A DNA stretch of 64,000 nucleotides from Pseudoglutamicibacter albus (lineage in GTDB: Bacteria > Actinomycetota > Actinomycetes > Actinomycetales > Micrococcaceae), in NCBI RefSeq assembly GCF_031458175.1, contig NZ_JAVDXX010000001.1, positions 1,550,001-1,614,000 on the forward strand, given 5' to 3'. A program made the translations under genes and the position numbers. Under the pieces are notes generated by a model. The model did no database searches, had not been told where the DNA came from, and worked only from the letters and a program-made list of their open reading frames with translations. Below are positions 15,601 to 23,674 of the stretch, in pieces (the first letter of the stretch is position 1; each line of letters starts with the position of its first letter).

Positions 15601-16129
15601 AACGGACCAGCTGGGACACAACGACGCGCTCGGTTCCGTTGATGATGAACGTTGCGTTGTCGGTCATGAGCGGGAAATCGCCCATGAAGACCGTCTGCTG
15701 CTTGATTTCGCCGGTCTGGTTGTTCATGAACTCGGCACGCACATAGAGCGGTGCCGAGTAGGTGGCGTCGCGGTCTTTGGCTTCCGCGATCGTGTACTTA
15801 GGGTCCGCGAATTCTGGCTCGGAGAAGCTCAGGGACATGGTGCCCTGGAAGTCTTCGATGGGTGATATCTCTTCGAAGATCTCGGCCAGCCCTGGTACTC
15901 GTGGGACGCTGGTGTCCCCTGTTTCTTCTGCCTTCGCTACGCGCTGCTGCCAGCGTTCGTTACCGATGAGCCAGTCGAACGATTCGGTCTGCAGTGCTAG
16001 CAGATCCGGGACGTCGAGGGGCTCGTGGATTTTCGCGAAGGAGATGCGGCCCGCTGCGGCGGCGGTACGAGCCGATGTAGCGGTTGAGTTCTGAGAGGTG
16101 CTCGAGGCGACCAAAGGTTTTCCTTCCAC
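12608..16129 (-). CDS. rpoB: RNA polymerase subunit beta
   Basis: This 1173-residue beta subunit is the target of rifamycins. The rifampicin cluster reads [15 protein letters not shown] then [13 protein letters not shown]; the residues equivalent to E. coli D516, H526 and S531 are the wild-type D, H and S. Motifs such as [16 protein letters not shown] and [18 protein letters not shown] are also present. The start [15 protein letters not shown] is typical for actinobacteria, with an AAGG site upstream. It has its own promoter and a leader of about 170 bases. Confidence 0.99.
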   Translation of the reverse strand: MEGKPLVASSTSQNSTATSARTAAAAGRISFAKIHEPLDVPDLLALQTESFDWLIGNERWQQRVAKAEETGDTSVPRVPGLAEIFEEISPIEDFQGTMSLSFSEPEFADPKYTIAEAKDRDATYSAPLYVRAEFMNNQTGEIKQQTVFMGDFPLMTDNATFIINGTERVVVSQLVRSPGAYFERTPDKTSDKDIYSARIIPSRGSWFELEIDKRDQVGVRLDRKRKQSVTVLLKALGWTESQILEEFGDYESIRITLEKDTVHTEEEALLDIYRKLRPGEPPTVEAARNLLENMYFTPKRYDLAKVGRYKLNRKLGMDMPMDTPESSVLTEADIVAMIRYIVALHAGERTIKGVRKGEETDIPINVDDIDHFGNRRIRAVGELIDNQVRTGLSRMERVVRERMTTQDVEAITPQTLINIRPVVAAIKEFFGTSQLSQFMDQNNPLAGVTHKRRLSALGPGGLSRDRAGMEVRDVHPSHYGRMCPIETPEGPNIGLIGSLATYGRINSFGFIETPYRRVVDGVVTEHVDYLTADEELEYQIAQANAPLAEDGTFEEDLVLCRERGGGGEPVLVAPNEIDYMDVSPRQMVSAATALIPFLEHDDANRALMGANMQRQAVPLLEPDSPIVGTGMEKYLAVDSGDAVLAKKPGVVTSVSADLVSVMNDDGTQTNYPIMKFARSNQGNGYNQKVVVTEGDRLEAQALIADGPATQAGELALGKNLLVAFMSWEGLNYEDAIILSERMVSDDVLTSIHIEEYEVDARDTKLGAEEITRDIPNVSEEVLSQLDERGIIHIGAEVEAGDVLVGRVTPKGETELTPEERLLRAIFGEKSREVRDTSLRIPHGESGTVIGVRIFDRDDDDELPPGVNQLVRVYVAQKRKITVGDKLAGRHGNKGVISKILPVEDMPFMADGTPVDVILNPMGVPGRMNLGQVMELHLGWAASQGWNIEGEPEWIKNLPNLPREQAPIKVATPVFDGAEEEEVRGLLDHTLPSRDGERLIDNSGKATLFDGRSGQPFPEPISVGYMYILKLHHLVDDKIHARSTGPYSMITQQPLGGKAQFGGQRFGEMEVWALEAYGAAYTLQELLTVKSDDIHGRVKVYEAIVKGDNIPAPGVPESFKVLLKEMQSLCLNVEVLSTDGETIEMRDADEEVFRAAEELGINLSNVEPSSVDEV

Positions 16130-16245
16130 AGACCGTCATGTTTCCGGGTGCGGCTTTGCCCTCGCTATGCGTATTCTCTATGCGTTGACTAGCTGGTGAG
16201 GCTAGGAATTCGCGTGAGGTTGTAAACGCCTGATGAGACGTTAAA

Positions 16246-16334
16246 ACATCGACCCACCGCTATATGAAGGTCGATGTAACAGGACAAGAAGAGCCGCAAC
16301 GATCCATCTTAGCGCAGTTCGTCAAGCGTGTCGA
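16246..16334 (-). promoter_or_regulatory. rpoBC promoter and leader hairpin
   Basis: On the minus strand TCGACA (16334-16329) and TAAGAT (16311-16306) are spaced by 17 bases, a good housekeeping promoter. The early leader contains a 9-bp stem, ACATCGACC with GGTCGATGT, at 16246-16277. The rest of the gap to the divergent thiolase (16335-16459) has no other feature I can support. Confidence 0.6.
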
Positions 16335-16459
16335 ATAGTATTTTGAGCTCGCGTGCGTGATACCGAGCACGATGCCTGCCGGGCTTGCGTGGCTAGCACA
16401 CCTTCGATCGTGAGATGCTGGTCACATTCGTGTGCGTTTTTCTTACGATGGAGGTTCAT

Positions 16460-17698
16460 ATGTCCGGTGGCGTGACTGGCGATTCCACCCCTGGTGGCTT
16501 GCAAGGTATGGCGGCTTTGAGCGGGCGCGACGCGGTGATCATTGGTGCCGCGCGTACGCCTTTTGCGCGTCTTTTGGGCGAGCTCAAGGATTTTTCTGCC
16601 GCTGCGCTGGGTGGGCGCGCTATCGAGGCTGCGCTCGGCAGGGCCGGGGTCGGCGCGGAGTGTGTCGAGGCCGTAGTGATGGGGCAGGCGGTTCAGGCTG
16701 GATGTGGGCAGAACCCCGCTCGGCAGGCAGCCCTTTCGGTTCCGGGCCTACCTGCATCCGCTCATGCTGAGACGGTCAACAAGGTGTGCCTTTCTGGTCT
16801 TTCCGCGGTGATTCACGCCGCCCGCCTTGTTCGCCTAGGTGAAGCTGATGTTGTGGTTGCTGGCGGGATGGAGTCGATGTCGAATGCACCTCATCTTTTG
16901 CCGGGCTCCCGCACTGGCTGGAAGTACGGGGACGTAGCCGTGGTCGATTCGCTGGCTCATGATGGGCTTACGGATGCGGCTGATCAGGTCTCGATGGGCT
17001 CGCTGACTGATGCCGGCAACGTGACTCGCGAGATTTCGCGGGCTGAGCAGGATGCGGTGGCCGCCGCCTCCCACCAACGAGCGACTTCTTCCCGTGAGCA
17101 CCTGCAGCAAGAGATCGCCCCTGTTGAGTGGGAGGATCGCCGCGGCCGACAGCATACTGTCACAGATGATGAGGGTGTGCGTGAGGATACGAACGCTGAG
17201 GCCTTGGCTCAGCTGCGACCGGCATTCTCGAAAGAAGGAACCATCACTGCCGGGAACTCCTCTCCCCTATCGGATGGAGCAGCGGCCGTGATCGTGACTT
17301 CGCGCATCTGGGCTGAACAGAACGACGCGACCATACTGGCGACCATCGGCGAGGCAGGCCAGGTTGCCGGGCCGGATAATTCTCTGCACTCCCAGCCGGC
17401 CCGAGCGATCAAGAGGGCCCTCGAACGTTCCGGCATCGATCAGGGCGCCCTCGATGTCATAGAAATCAACGAGGCTTTCGCATCCGTGTCCGTGCAGTCC
17501 CAACGCGAGCTAGGTGTGGACGCAGAGGACGTGAACGCATGGGGTGGCGCGATCGCCTTGGGCCATCCACTCGGGGCGAGTGGCGCACGCCTCGTTGTGA
17601 CAGCGTGCTACCAACTTGAGGAGAACGGCGGAGGCACCGCGGCCGTCGCGCTGTGTGGCGGCGGAGGTCAAGGCGAAGCACTCTTGCTGCACCGCTAG
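16460..17698 (+). CDS. Acetyl-CoA acetyltransferase (thiolase)
   Basis: This protein of 412 residues is a thiolase II-type enzyme, which interconverts two acetyl-CoA and acetoacetyl-CoA (or cleaves 3-ketoacyl-CoA). The nucleophilic cysteine lies in VNKVCLSGLSAV (about residue 105). The catalytic histidine is in GHPLGASGAR and the second cysteine in LCGGGGQGEA near the C-terminus. I chose the ATG at 16460 because GGAGG lies 5 bases upstream; an in-frame upstream ATG at 16448 overlaps that site. It stands alone on the plus strand, divergent from rpoB, and ends at a bidirectional terminator. Exact substrate is not determined. Confidence 0.93.
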   Translation: MSGGVTGDSTPGGLQGMAALSGRDAVIIGAARTPFARLLGELKDFSAAALGGRAIEAALGRAGVGAECVEAVVMGQAVQAGCGQNPARQAALSVPGLPASAHAETVNKVCLSGLSAVIHAARLVRLGEADVVVAGGMESMSNAPHLLPGSRTGWKYGDVAVVDSLAHDGLTDAADQVSMGSLTDAGNVTREISRAEQDAVAAASHQRATSSREHLQQEIAPVEWEDRRGRQHTVTDDEGVREDTNAEALAQLRPAFSKEGTITAGNSSPLSDGAAAVIVTSRIWAEQNDATILATIGEAGQVAGPDNSLHSQPARAIKRALERSGIDQGALDVIEINEAFASVSVQSQRELGVDAEDVNAWGGAIALGHPLGASGARLVVTACYQLEENGGGTAAVALCGGGGQGEALLLHR

Positions 17699-17745
17699 TC
17701 TGCCGCCCCTACCTCCCCCCATCATCAGCCAGGGCCCTTAACAAG

Positions 17746-17783
17746 GTTTGGCCCGTGCCACCAAATAGTGACACGGGCCAAAC
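17746..17783. terminator. Bidirectional terminator, thiolase / rplL
   Basis: GTTTGGCCCGTG pairs perfectly with CACGGGCCAAAC around a 14-base loop. It sits between two converging genes, the thiolase and rplL, and probably ends both transcripts. Confidence 0.85.
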
Positions 17784-17834
17784 ATTCATTCACTGTGAGC
17801 GGCGCACTGTCACGCCGCGGCGAGTGAAAGGAAA

Positions 17835-18209
17835 TTACTTGAGGGTGACGGTTGCGCCAGCGCCCTCGAGAGCTTCCTTAGCCTTCTCTGCATCTTCCTT
17901 GGAGACGCCTTCGAGAACAGCCTTAGGAGCGCCGTCAACGAGCTCCTTAGCTTCCTTGAGGCCTAGGGAGGTCAGGCCGCGAACTTCCTTAATAACGCCA
18001 ATCTTCTTATCGCCAGCGGCTTCGAGGATGACGTCGAATTCGGTCTGCTCTTCAGCGCCGCCTGCGGCACCGCCTGCAGCAGGAGCTGCAGCAACAGCAG
18101 CTGCGGTGACGTCGAAGGTCTCTTCGAACTGCTTAACGAACTCGGAGAGTTCGAAGATGGTCATTTCCTTGAACGCGTCAAGGAGCTCTTCGGTGGTGAG
18201 CTTCGCCAT
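17835..18209 (-). CDS. rplL: 50S ribosomal protein L7/L12
   Basis: This 124-residue stalk protein recruits translation factors. It begins [16 protein letters not shown], has an alanine/glycine-rich hinge (about residues 37-53), and a C-terminal domain with [26 protein letters not shown]. The start is the ATG at 18209, preceded by AAAGGA. It follows rplJ, as is universal, and ends at the convergent terminator. Confidence 0.98.
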   Translation of the reverse strand: MAKLTTEELLDAFKEMTIFELSEFVKQFEETFDVTAAAVAAAPAAGGAAGGAEEQTEFDVILEAAGDKKIGVIKEVRGLTSLGLKEAKELVDGAPKAVLEGVSKEDAEKAKEALEGAGATVTLK

Positions 18210-18334
18210 AGTGGCGTCCTTTCGTCGATGCGGAGGCTTTGCTCCGCGTAAAAGCTTGTCGGTTGAAACTGTTGGGCTCAAGCGTCCCGCGCCGCAACGG
18301 ATGTTGCGGGACAACGGATGCTACGGAACCGTGA

Positions 18335-18850
18335 CTACTCTGCAGCTGGGGCTTCGGCGGTTTCGCCGGCCTCTTCGCGCTTGAGACGCAGCGCATCGAT
18401 GATGCGTGCAGCAGCGGATGCTGGTGCCTTGAGGACACCGGCAACACGAGCCAGCTGGTGTTCGACGGACTCGAGAGCAGCAAGATCCTTGATCTGCTCA
18501 GCGTCCATCTTCTGGCCGTCGTAGTAGCCGCCCTTGATGATGAGCTTCTCGTGGTCCTTAGCGAAATCGGTGAGGCTCTTAGCGGCTGCAACTGCATCTC
18601 CGCGTACAAACGCGATAGCAGTTGGGCCGTTGAGCATGCCCTCGAATGCGTCGACACCGGCGTTCTTAGCAGCGATCTCGGTCAAGGTGTTCTTGACGAC
18701 TGCGTACTTAGTGTCTGGGCCCATGGAGCGGCGAAGCTCCTTGAGCTGTTCCACGGTGAGCCCACGGTATTCGGTCAGGACTGCAGCCGAGGACTCCTCG
18801 AAGTCCTTGGTGATCTCCGCTACGGCGATCTCCTTGACGTTCTTAGCCAT
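18335..18850 (-). CDS. rplJ: 50S ribosomal protein L10
   Basis: This 171-residue L10 protein anchors the L7/L12 stalk to 23S rRNA and, in many bacteria, represses its own operon through the leader. It begins MAKNVKEIAVAEITKDFEES and contains the AVLTEYRGLTVEQLKELR segment. It precedes rplL by 125 bases and is preceded by a structured leader with an apparent attenuator. Confidence 0.98.
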   Translation of the reverse strand: MAKNVKEIAVAEITKDFEESSAAVLTEYRGLTVEQLKELRRSMGPDTKYAVVKNTLTEIAAKNAGVDAFEGMLNGPTAIAFVRGDAVAAAKSLTDFAKDHEKLIIKGGYYDGQKMDAEQIKDLAALESVEHQLARVAGVLKAPASAAARIIDALRLKREEAGETAEAPAAE

Positions 18851-19060
18851 GACACTCCTTCCGGGGTTCTAAGATGGTTCATCCCGGTTGGTTGCCCCGA
18901 AAAGCAAAATAGCCCTGGCACATAGGCACAGGGCTACACGGTGAACATCGACGGCGCTGATCGCCTCGGTTCGTGAAGAATCTGTCCCTACGTGGGCTGC
19001 CCTGCAAGTGCGGGAACCTTCGATGAGCGCACGCGCCCATAACCAACGGTCTTTGGTACA
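18851..19060 (-). promoter_or_regulatory. L10 leader of rplJL
   Basis: About 210 transcribed bases lie between the promoter at 19067-19096 and rplJ. In the family, the L10-L7/L12 complex binds such a leader and lowers expression. Several short inverted repeats are visible, and the last one (18911-18937) looks like an intrinsic attenuator. The specific L10-binding kink-turn was not verified. Confidence 0.65.
18898..18937 (-). terminator. Attenuator in the rplJ leader
   Basis: On the minus strand TAGCCCTG pairs with CAGGGCTA and is followed directly by TTTTGCTTTT. This is a classic intrinsic terminator located inside the leader, about 50 bases before rplJ, so it probably attenuates rplJL. Confidence 0.75.
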
Positions 19061-19066
19061 GCGTCC

Positions 19067-19096
19067 AGTCTAACGCAATGGATCACGATGCGCCAA
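19067..19096 (-). promoter_or_regulatory. rplJL promoter abutted by an insertion sequence
   Basis: On the minus strand TTGGCG (19096-19091) and TAGACT (19072-19067) are 18 bases apart. The 6-bp target duplication of IS copy 1 begins at 19096, so the IS starts within six bases of the -35 box and has replaced everything further upstream. Confidence 0.65.
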
Positions 19097-19103
19097 TCGG
19101 CGG

Positions 19104-19163
19104 CGTACCTTACATATATTGATCGCGTAGCTACAGTCGTGCCTCACATACTTTGAGCGCGTA
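19104..19163 (+). repeat. Left-end double repeats of IS copy 1
   Basis: Two units of the form GTRCCTYAC-n-TTGAKCGCGTA lie in tandem at 19105-19130 and 19139-19163. They match, in inverted orientation, the two units at the right end. They are presumably transposase binding sites. Confidence 0.75.
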
Positions 19164-19181
19164 CTCCTACGCTGAACAAGT

Positions 19182-20459
19182 ATGAACAAGGGTGTGGTCT
19201 CAATGTCGACACGTATCGAAGTCACCAAACAACTCAAACGGGCCTACAAAACCGCGACGAGGTCCGAGAAGTCTGTGATTCTGGATCAGTTCTGCGCAAC
19301 CACCGGGCTGTCCCGAGTATCAGCCAGACGGTATCTCACCAGCCCACACCTGGGCGTGAAGAATGTGACGAAAGTTGATCGTCGTCGGCATCGCCCGACG
19401 AAGTACTCGGCAGCCTCGAAACGGGTGCTGGTGTGGCTGTGGCGGGTCATGATGTACCCGTGCGGGAAATACATGTGTCAGATGCTCCCCGAATGGATCA
19501 GCCGGCTTGAAGCACATGGCGAACTCAGCCACGGTGAACACGACTACACGCCTGCGGTACGTGCCGAACTGCTTGAGATGTCTGCCGCGACGATCGACCG
19601 ATATTTACGAGAGCACCGGCAGTCACTGGAGTTGAAAGGGATCTCTGCCACCCGTTCTGGCGCGCTGTTACGCACCTCGATCATGATCCGGAAAGCCGGC
19701 GACGAGGCAGAGCATGAGCCCGGCTTTCTGGAGTGTGACACGGTCGCGCACTGCGGCCCCACACTGAAAGGTGAATTCGCCAGAACTTTGACCGCCACTT
19801 GTGTGCAGACGGGATGGACCCACCTGGAAGTGTTACGGAATAACGCACGTGTACACATGCTCGCCGCCCTCACCCGCATGGAAGCTGCGTTACCGTTTGA
19901 TATTGCTGGGCTCGACTGCGATAACGGGTCGGAGTTCATCAACGACCAAGTGATCGAGTGGGCAGGTGACCGGAAGATCTTCTTCACAAGAGCCAGGCCT
20001 TACAAGAAGAATGATCAAGCCCTCGTCGAGTCAAAGAACAACCATATTGTCCGTAAATACGGTTTCTACTACCGTTACGACACCCCAGATGAGCGGGACG
20101 TGCTGACACTGTTATGGCAGGCAGTGATGCTGAAGATGAACTTCTTCACCCCCACCAAGAAACCTGTCGGTTGGAGCGTGGACGGGCAGGGGCGTAGACG
20201 GCGCGTGTATGACGACCCGAAGACCCCGTACCAGCGTCTGCTCGACTCTGGGCTGCTCTCTGTAGCTCAAGAACGAGCGCTGCGGGCGCAGTACGCGAAG
20301 CTCAACCCGGTCGAACTCACGCGTGACATTGTCCGGTATCAGGACATGCTCATCACCAAAGCCAGTTGGAAGACTGAGGTCCTCACAGCTGAGGTCGAAG
20401 ACGCGAAACAGAACCGACGGAAACGACAAACCGGTGGGGTGAAACTCCATACTGCCTAA
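19182..20459 (+). CDS. DDE (rve-type) transposase, IS copy 1
   Basis: This 425-residue protein has an N-terminal region like a helix-turn-helix DNA-binding domain (GLSRVSARRYL, about residues 42-52) and an integrase-type catalytic core. The catalytic triad fits D186 (in LECDTVAH), D247 (in CDNGSEF) and E283 (in ALVESKNNH), giving the D-35-E spacing. No second ORF such as an IstB-like ATPase is present. The start could instead be the ATG at 19203, which has AAGGGTG before it. The protein is identical to that of copy 2 (37678-38955), so one copy arose recently. Confidence 0.9.
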   Translation: MNKGVVSMSTRIEVTKQLKRAYKTATRSEKSVILDQFCATTGLSRVSARRYLTSPHLGVKNVTKVDRRRHRPTKYSAASKRVLVWLWRVMMYPCGKYMCQMLPEWISRLEAHGELSHGEHDYTPAVRAELLEMSAATIDRYLREHRQSLELKGISATRSGALLRTSIMIRKAGDEAEHEPGFLECDTVAHCGPTLKGEFARTLTATCVQTGWTHLEVLRNNARVHMLAALTRMEAALPFDIAGLDCDNGSEFINDQVIEWAGDRKIFFTRARPYKKNDQALVESKNNHIVRKYGFYYRYDTPDERDVLTLLWQAVMLKMNFFTPTKKPVGWSVDGQGRRRRVYDDPKTPYQRLLDSGLLSVAQERALRAQYAKLNPVELTRDIVRYQDMLITKASWKTEVLTAEVEDAKQNRRKRQTGGVKLHTA

Positions 20460-20465
20460 GCAGGG

Positions 20466-20526
20466 CTACGCAATCAATCTCTGTGAGGCACGACTAGGGC
20501 TACGCGATCAACTTGACATGAGGCAC
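20466..20526 (+). repeat. Right-end double repeats of IS copy 1
   Basis: Two inverted units, CTACGC-n-GAGGCAC, lie at 20466-20491 (inner) and 20500-20526 (outer). They mirror the left-end units. In copy 2 an IS481-family element has inserted exactly between these two units. Confidence 0.75.
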
Positions 20527-20646
20527 TACGATCGGCAGACGCCGGTAGCGCAACCAGCCAGCACTCTTCCCGATCAGCGCTCCCCGCGATGCGCCACCAG
20601 GGCCCGTATCCCTAGCTTCAGGCTAGAGGGACACAGCATTAAACAC

Positions 20647-20680
20647 GTTGTCCCCGGCCATTCGCATGACCGGGGACAAC
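20647..20680 (-). terminator. Terminator of rplKA
   Basis: GTTGTCCCCGG pairs with CCGGGGACAAC around a 12-base loop, about 30 bases after the rplA stop. It lies just outside the right end of IS copy 1. Confidence 0.8.
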
Positions 20681-20712
20681 GCTATGTTTCGTCGGCGACT
20701 AGCCGCGTGGTG

Positions 20713-21417
20713 CTAGCTGCGGACAGTGACGGTTGCTGGGTCCAGTGGAACGCCAGGACCGAAGGTCGTAGCCAGGGTGGCCTTCTTGATGTAGCGGCCC
20801 TTGGAAGCGGATGGCTTCAGGCGGTTGATTTCCTCAACAGCAGCCTTGAAGTTCTCTTCCAGAGCGTTCTGGTCGAAGGAAGCCTTACCAACGATGAAGT
20901 GGAGGTTGGAGTGCTTATCAACGCGGAAGTCGATCTTACCGCCCTTGATGTCACCAACAGCCTTAGCAACGTCCATGGTGACGGTGCCAGTCTTAGGGTT
21001 TGGCATGAGGTTACGCGGGCCGAGGATCTTACCGAGGCGGCCGACCTTACCCATCATGTCTGGGGTGGCTACTGCGGCGTCGAAGTCGGTCCAACCGCCC
21101 TGGATCTTCTCCATGAGGTCATCGGAACCAACGAAGTCTGCGCCAGCTTCACGAGCTGCGTCAGCGTTCGGACCAGCAGCGAAGACCACTACGCGGGCGG
21201 TCTTACCGGTGCCGTGTGGGAGGTTCACGGTGCCGCGAACCATCTGGTCAGCCTTACGAGGGTCAACCGAAAGGCGGAATACAGCCTCAACGGTTGCGTT
21301 ACCCTTCGAAGCGCTCGTGGTCTCCTTGATCAGAGCCAGAGCCTCTTTCGGCTGGTAGAGCTTGCCGTCTTCAATCTTGGCGGCTGCTTCCAAATATGCT
21401 TTGCTGCGCTTTGCCAT
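20713..21417 (-). CDS. rplA: 50S ribosomal protein L1
   Basis: This 234-residue L1 protein forms the mobile stalk at the E site and represses its own mRNA in many bacteria. It begins [20 protein letters not shown] and contains [39 protein letters not shown] and a [20 protein letters not shown] block. The start at 21417 is preceded by GGAGAAAAG. It follows rplK by about 180 bases; a transposon now separates it from rplJ. Confidence 0.98.
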   Translation of the reverse strand: MAKRSKAYLEAAAKIEDGKLYQPKEALALIKETTSASKGNATVEAVFRLSVDPRKADQMVRGTVNLPHGTGKTARVVVFAAGPNADAAREAGADFVGSDDLMEKIQGGWTDFDAAVATPDMMGKVGRLGKILGPRNLMPNPKTGTVTMDVAKAVGDIKGGKIDFRVDKHSNLHFIVGKASFDQNALEENFKAAVEEINRLKPSASKGRYIKKATLATTFGPGVPLDPATVTVRS

Positions 21418-21594
21418 CTGCGTCTTTTCTCCTTGTGCAGTTGTGGTACCCGGGCCGCGCTCGACCCTTCCCACTCCCCTTCACGGGGCATGATGCTTAT
21501 ATCTGTAACGGGTTCAGTCCACGCTCACACTGTGTGTTTGGTTCGCGTGTTTGAACCGCGCGCCACACGCGAGGGCGTGTAGCGAGAAGCGCGA

Positions 21595-22026
21595 TTACTT
21601 CTCGACCTCGATACCCATCGAACGGGCGGTGCCTGCGATGATCTTGGACGCAGCGTCAACGTCGTTAGCGTTGAGGTCCTTCATCTTGTATTCAGCGATT
21701 TCCTTGACCTGATCCTTGGTGAGCTTACCCACCTTGTCAGTGTGTGGAACGCCGGAGCCCTTAGCAACGCCAGCTGCCTTCTTGATCAGCTGGGACGCTG
21801 GTGGAGTCTTGGTGATGAAGGTGAACGAGCCATCTTCAAAAACCGTGATCTCTACTGGGATGACGTTACCGCGCTGGGATTCGGTCTCAGCGTTGTAAGC
21901 CTTGCAGAACTCCATGATGTTGACACGGTGCTGGGCAAGTGCCGGGCCGATTGGTGGGGCCGGGTTTGCCTGACCTGCCTGAATCTGGAGTTTGATCAGG
22001 CCAGTGACCTTTTTCTTCGGAGCCAT
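21595..22026 (-). CDS. rplK: 50S ribosomal protein L11
   Basis: This 143-residue L11 protein belongs to the GTPase-associated centre and is needed for the stringent response through RelA. It begins [20 protein letters not shown] and contains [22 protein letters not shown] and [19 protein letters not shown]. The start at 22026 has AAGGA upstream. It follows nusG by about 160 bases. Confidence 0.98.
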   Translation of the reverse strand: MAPKKKVTGLIKLQIQAGQANPAPPIGPALAQHRVNIMEFCKAYNAETESQRGNVIPVEITVFEDGSFTFITKTPPASQLIKKAAGVAKGSGVPHTDKVGKLTKDQVKEIAEYKMKDLNANDVDAASKIIAGTARSMGIEVEK

Positions 22027-22189
22027 GTATGGTCCTTCTCTCTCAAACTTCACCCTCGCACAGGAGCGTACGAGGGCCGGTTGGTCGCCGTGGCGCGGCG
22101 ACCGGATCGTCGGTCCCGGCTAAGCGAGCCGGGGCGACGAAAACTTTTGTGTTGTGGAACGAGTCGAACGTGAGCTACTTAAGCTTGGA

Positions 22190-22924
22190 CTAGTTGACTT
22201 TGGTGACCTGGTTGAACTGCAGCGTGACCGGGGTTTCGCGCTCGAAAATGGAAACCAGGACCACGAGCTGGCGGGTTTCGAGCTTGACCTCGGAGATGGT
22301 TGCTGGCATCGATTCGAATGGGCCGTCGTTGACGATGACGGCCTCGCCAACCTCGAAGTCTGCCTTGACCTCGGTGACAGGAACCTTCGCTTCTTTACCG
22401 GTCTCTTCAGCTTCCGCTTCAACCTCGATGGTGTGCTCGAGCATCGAGTACACCTCGTCAAGGCTCAACGGGGTTGGGTCATATGCGTTTCCGACAAAGC
22501 CGGTCACGCCTGGGGTGTGGCGTACAGCACCCCAGGATTCATCCGTCAAGTCCATGCGGACCAACACATAGCCCGGGATGCGGACGCGACGAACTTTTTT
22601 AGAAACCGTGTTCTTCACGACAACGGCTTCTTCCATTGGAACCTGGATCTCGTAGATGTAGTCCTCCATATTCAGGGTCTGAATACGGGTTTCCAGGTTG
22701 AGTTTCACGCGGTTCTCGTAGCCTGCGTACGAGTGGATGACGTACCAGTGGCCCGGTTGCCGACGTAGTTTCGAACGGAACTTGCGACGCAGTTCGGTGA
22801 GCTCATCGGTTTCGGCTGCAGCATCGCTGTCCGCATCCTGGGCAACGTCGACGGAGGCGTCGACGGTCGAGTCAACCTCGGTGCGTGGCTCTGACTCGTT
22901 AGCTTCCAGTTCCTGCTCGGACAC
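22190..22924 (-). CDS. nusG: Transcription termination/antitermination factor NusG
   Basis: NusG links RNA polymerase to Rho or to the ribosome. This 244-residue protein has a long acidic N-terminal extension (about residues 1-55, rich in E, D, S and T), common in actinobacteria. The NGN domain follows ([20 protein letters not shown], about residues 57-76), then a KOW domain near the C-terminus ([19 protein letters not shown]). It lies about 70 bases after secE in the conserved trpT-secE-nusG-rplKA block. Confidence 0.97.
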   Translation of the reverse strand: MSEQELEANESEPRTEVDSTVDASVDVAQDADSDAAAETDELTELRRKFRSKLRRQPGHWYVIHSYAGYENRVKLNLETRIQTLNMEDYIYEIQVPMEEAVVVKNTVSKKVRRVRIPGYVLVRMDLTDESWGAVRHTPGVTGFVGNAYDPTPLSLDEVYSMLEHTIEVEAEAEETGKEAKVPVTEVKADFEVGEAVIVNDGPFESMPATISEVKLETRQLVVLVSIFERETPVTLQFNQVTKVN

Positions 22925-22996
22925 TCGCTCCTACTTTCTGCTTGGTGCGCTCTGCGGCTGACCGCGCCCGGTTGCGCGCGGCTCATTCGAGCGTAG

Positions 22997-23221
22997 TTAT
23001 CGGGTAAACGACCAGACGGCGACCTTACCGAACACGAAATCCAGCAGACCCACCATGATCATGACGATGACAACGAACATGAGTACAACAAACCAGTAGT
23101 TCACCAGTTCCTTGCGGGTTGGTGAAACAACCTTGCGCAGTTCCTGGATTACCTGGGCAAAGAACAGAGAGATCGCACCGAAGAAGCCGCGCTTCTTGCG
23201 TTGTGCCGTGGTTTCCGTCAC
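22997..23221 (-). CDS. secE: Preprotein translocase subunit SecE
   Basis: This 74-residue membrane protein is the essential SecE subunit that stabilises SecY. It has a cytoplasmic amphipathic part (FGAISLFFAQVIQELRKVV with the conserved PTRKEL turn, about residues 14-39) and one transmembrane helix (YWFVVLMFVVIVMIMVGLLD, about residues 42-61). It lies between tRNA-Trp and nusG in canonical order. Confidence 0.96.
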   Translation of the reverse strand: MTETTAQRKKRGFFGAISLFFAQVIQELRKVVSPTRKELVNYWFVVLMFVVIVMIMVGLLDFVFGKVAVWSFTR

Positions 23222-23243
23222 TGGTTCACCTTCCGATCTGCAC

Positions 23244-23284
23244 GTGTCAGATCCTTCGCTCAGATCCCTTACTCAGATCTCTTG
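23244..23284 (-). repeat. Short tandem repeat in the secE leader
   Basis: Three imperfect copies of a 13-14-base unit, AAGRGATCTGAGY on the minus strand, lie just upstream of secE. Their role, if any, is unknown. Confidence 0.6.
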
Positions 23285-23361
23285 CTGAAACAACATGGCC
23301 CCGCGGCCCCGATCCTGGGGTGCGGGGTCCACGCCGTCATCGCCGGGCGTTTGCCCAAACG

Positions 23362-23434
23362 CAGGGCAGACAGGACTCGAACCTGCAACCTACGGTTTTG
23401 GAGACCGTTGCGCTACCAATTGCGCCACTGCCCT
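23362..23434 (-). tRNA. trpT: tRNA-Trp (anticodon CCA)
   Basis: The minus strand folds as a standard 73-base tRNA: acceptor AGGGCAG with CTGCCCT, D arm GGCGCAATTGGTAGCGC, anticodon arm CGGTCTCCAAAACCG with anticodon CCA, and T arm GCAGGTTCGAGTCCTGT. CCA is not encoded. It is the usual tRNA upstream of secE. A GCGTTTGCCCAAACGC palindrome at 23347-23362 touches its 3' end. Confidence 0.96.
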
Positions 23435-23674
23435 ATGAGCCGTGTCCACCGATTTTAGCCACCCACCTAAGCGCGCTGATCCGCAAACGGTGAACACCGA
23501 ATGTCCAGTCTATACCGAACACGCGCGATAAGTCGAACTCATGCGCTCAGTACACACCACAGACAGTTACCTGTGAGTACACCGTGCACTCTCGATGCAC
23601 CCCTCATGCAGTTACTGAGGATCGTATAAGAAGTGCGAGTTAGGTCTTCCCAATAGATTTATTCACGTCTACCG

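Larger units (their letters stand above)
19102..20530 (+). mobile_element. Insertion sequence, copy 1 (intact)
   Basis: This 1429-bp element carries one DDE transposase gene. It is flanked by a 6-bp direct repeat, ATCGGC (19096-19101 and 20531-20536), the likely target duplication. Each end has two copies of a roughly 26-base unit instead of a simple inverted repeat. An identical copy lies at 37598-40090, there interrupted by a second element. It sits between rplJ and rplA, genes that are normally adjacent (rplK-rplA-rplJ-rplL). I cannot name the family with certainty. Confidence 0.9.

Noticed and set aside
13604-15865. A 753-codon plus-strand open frame opposite rpoB
   Set aside because: Complement of rpoB; no ribosome-binding site or domain.
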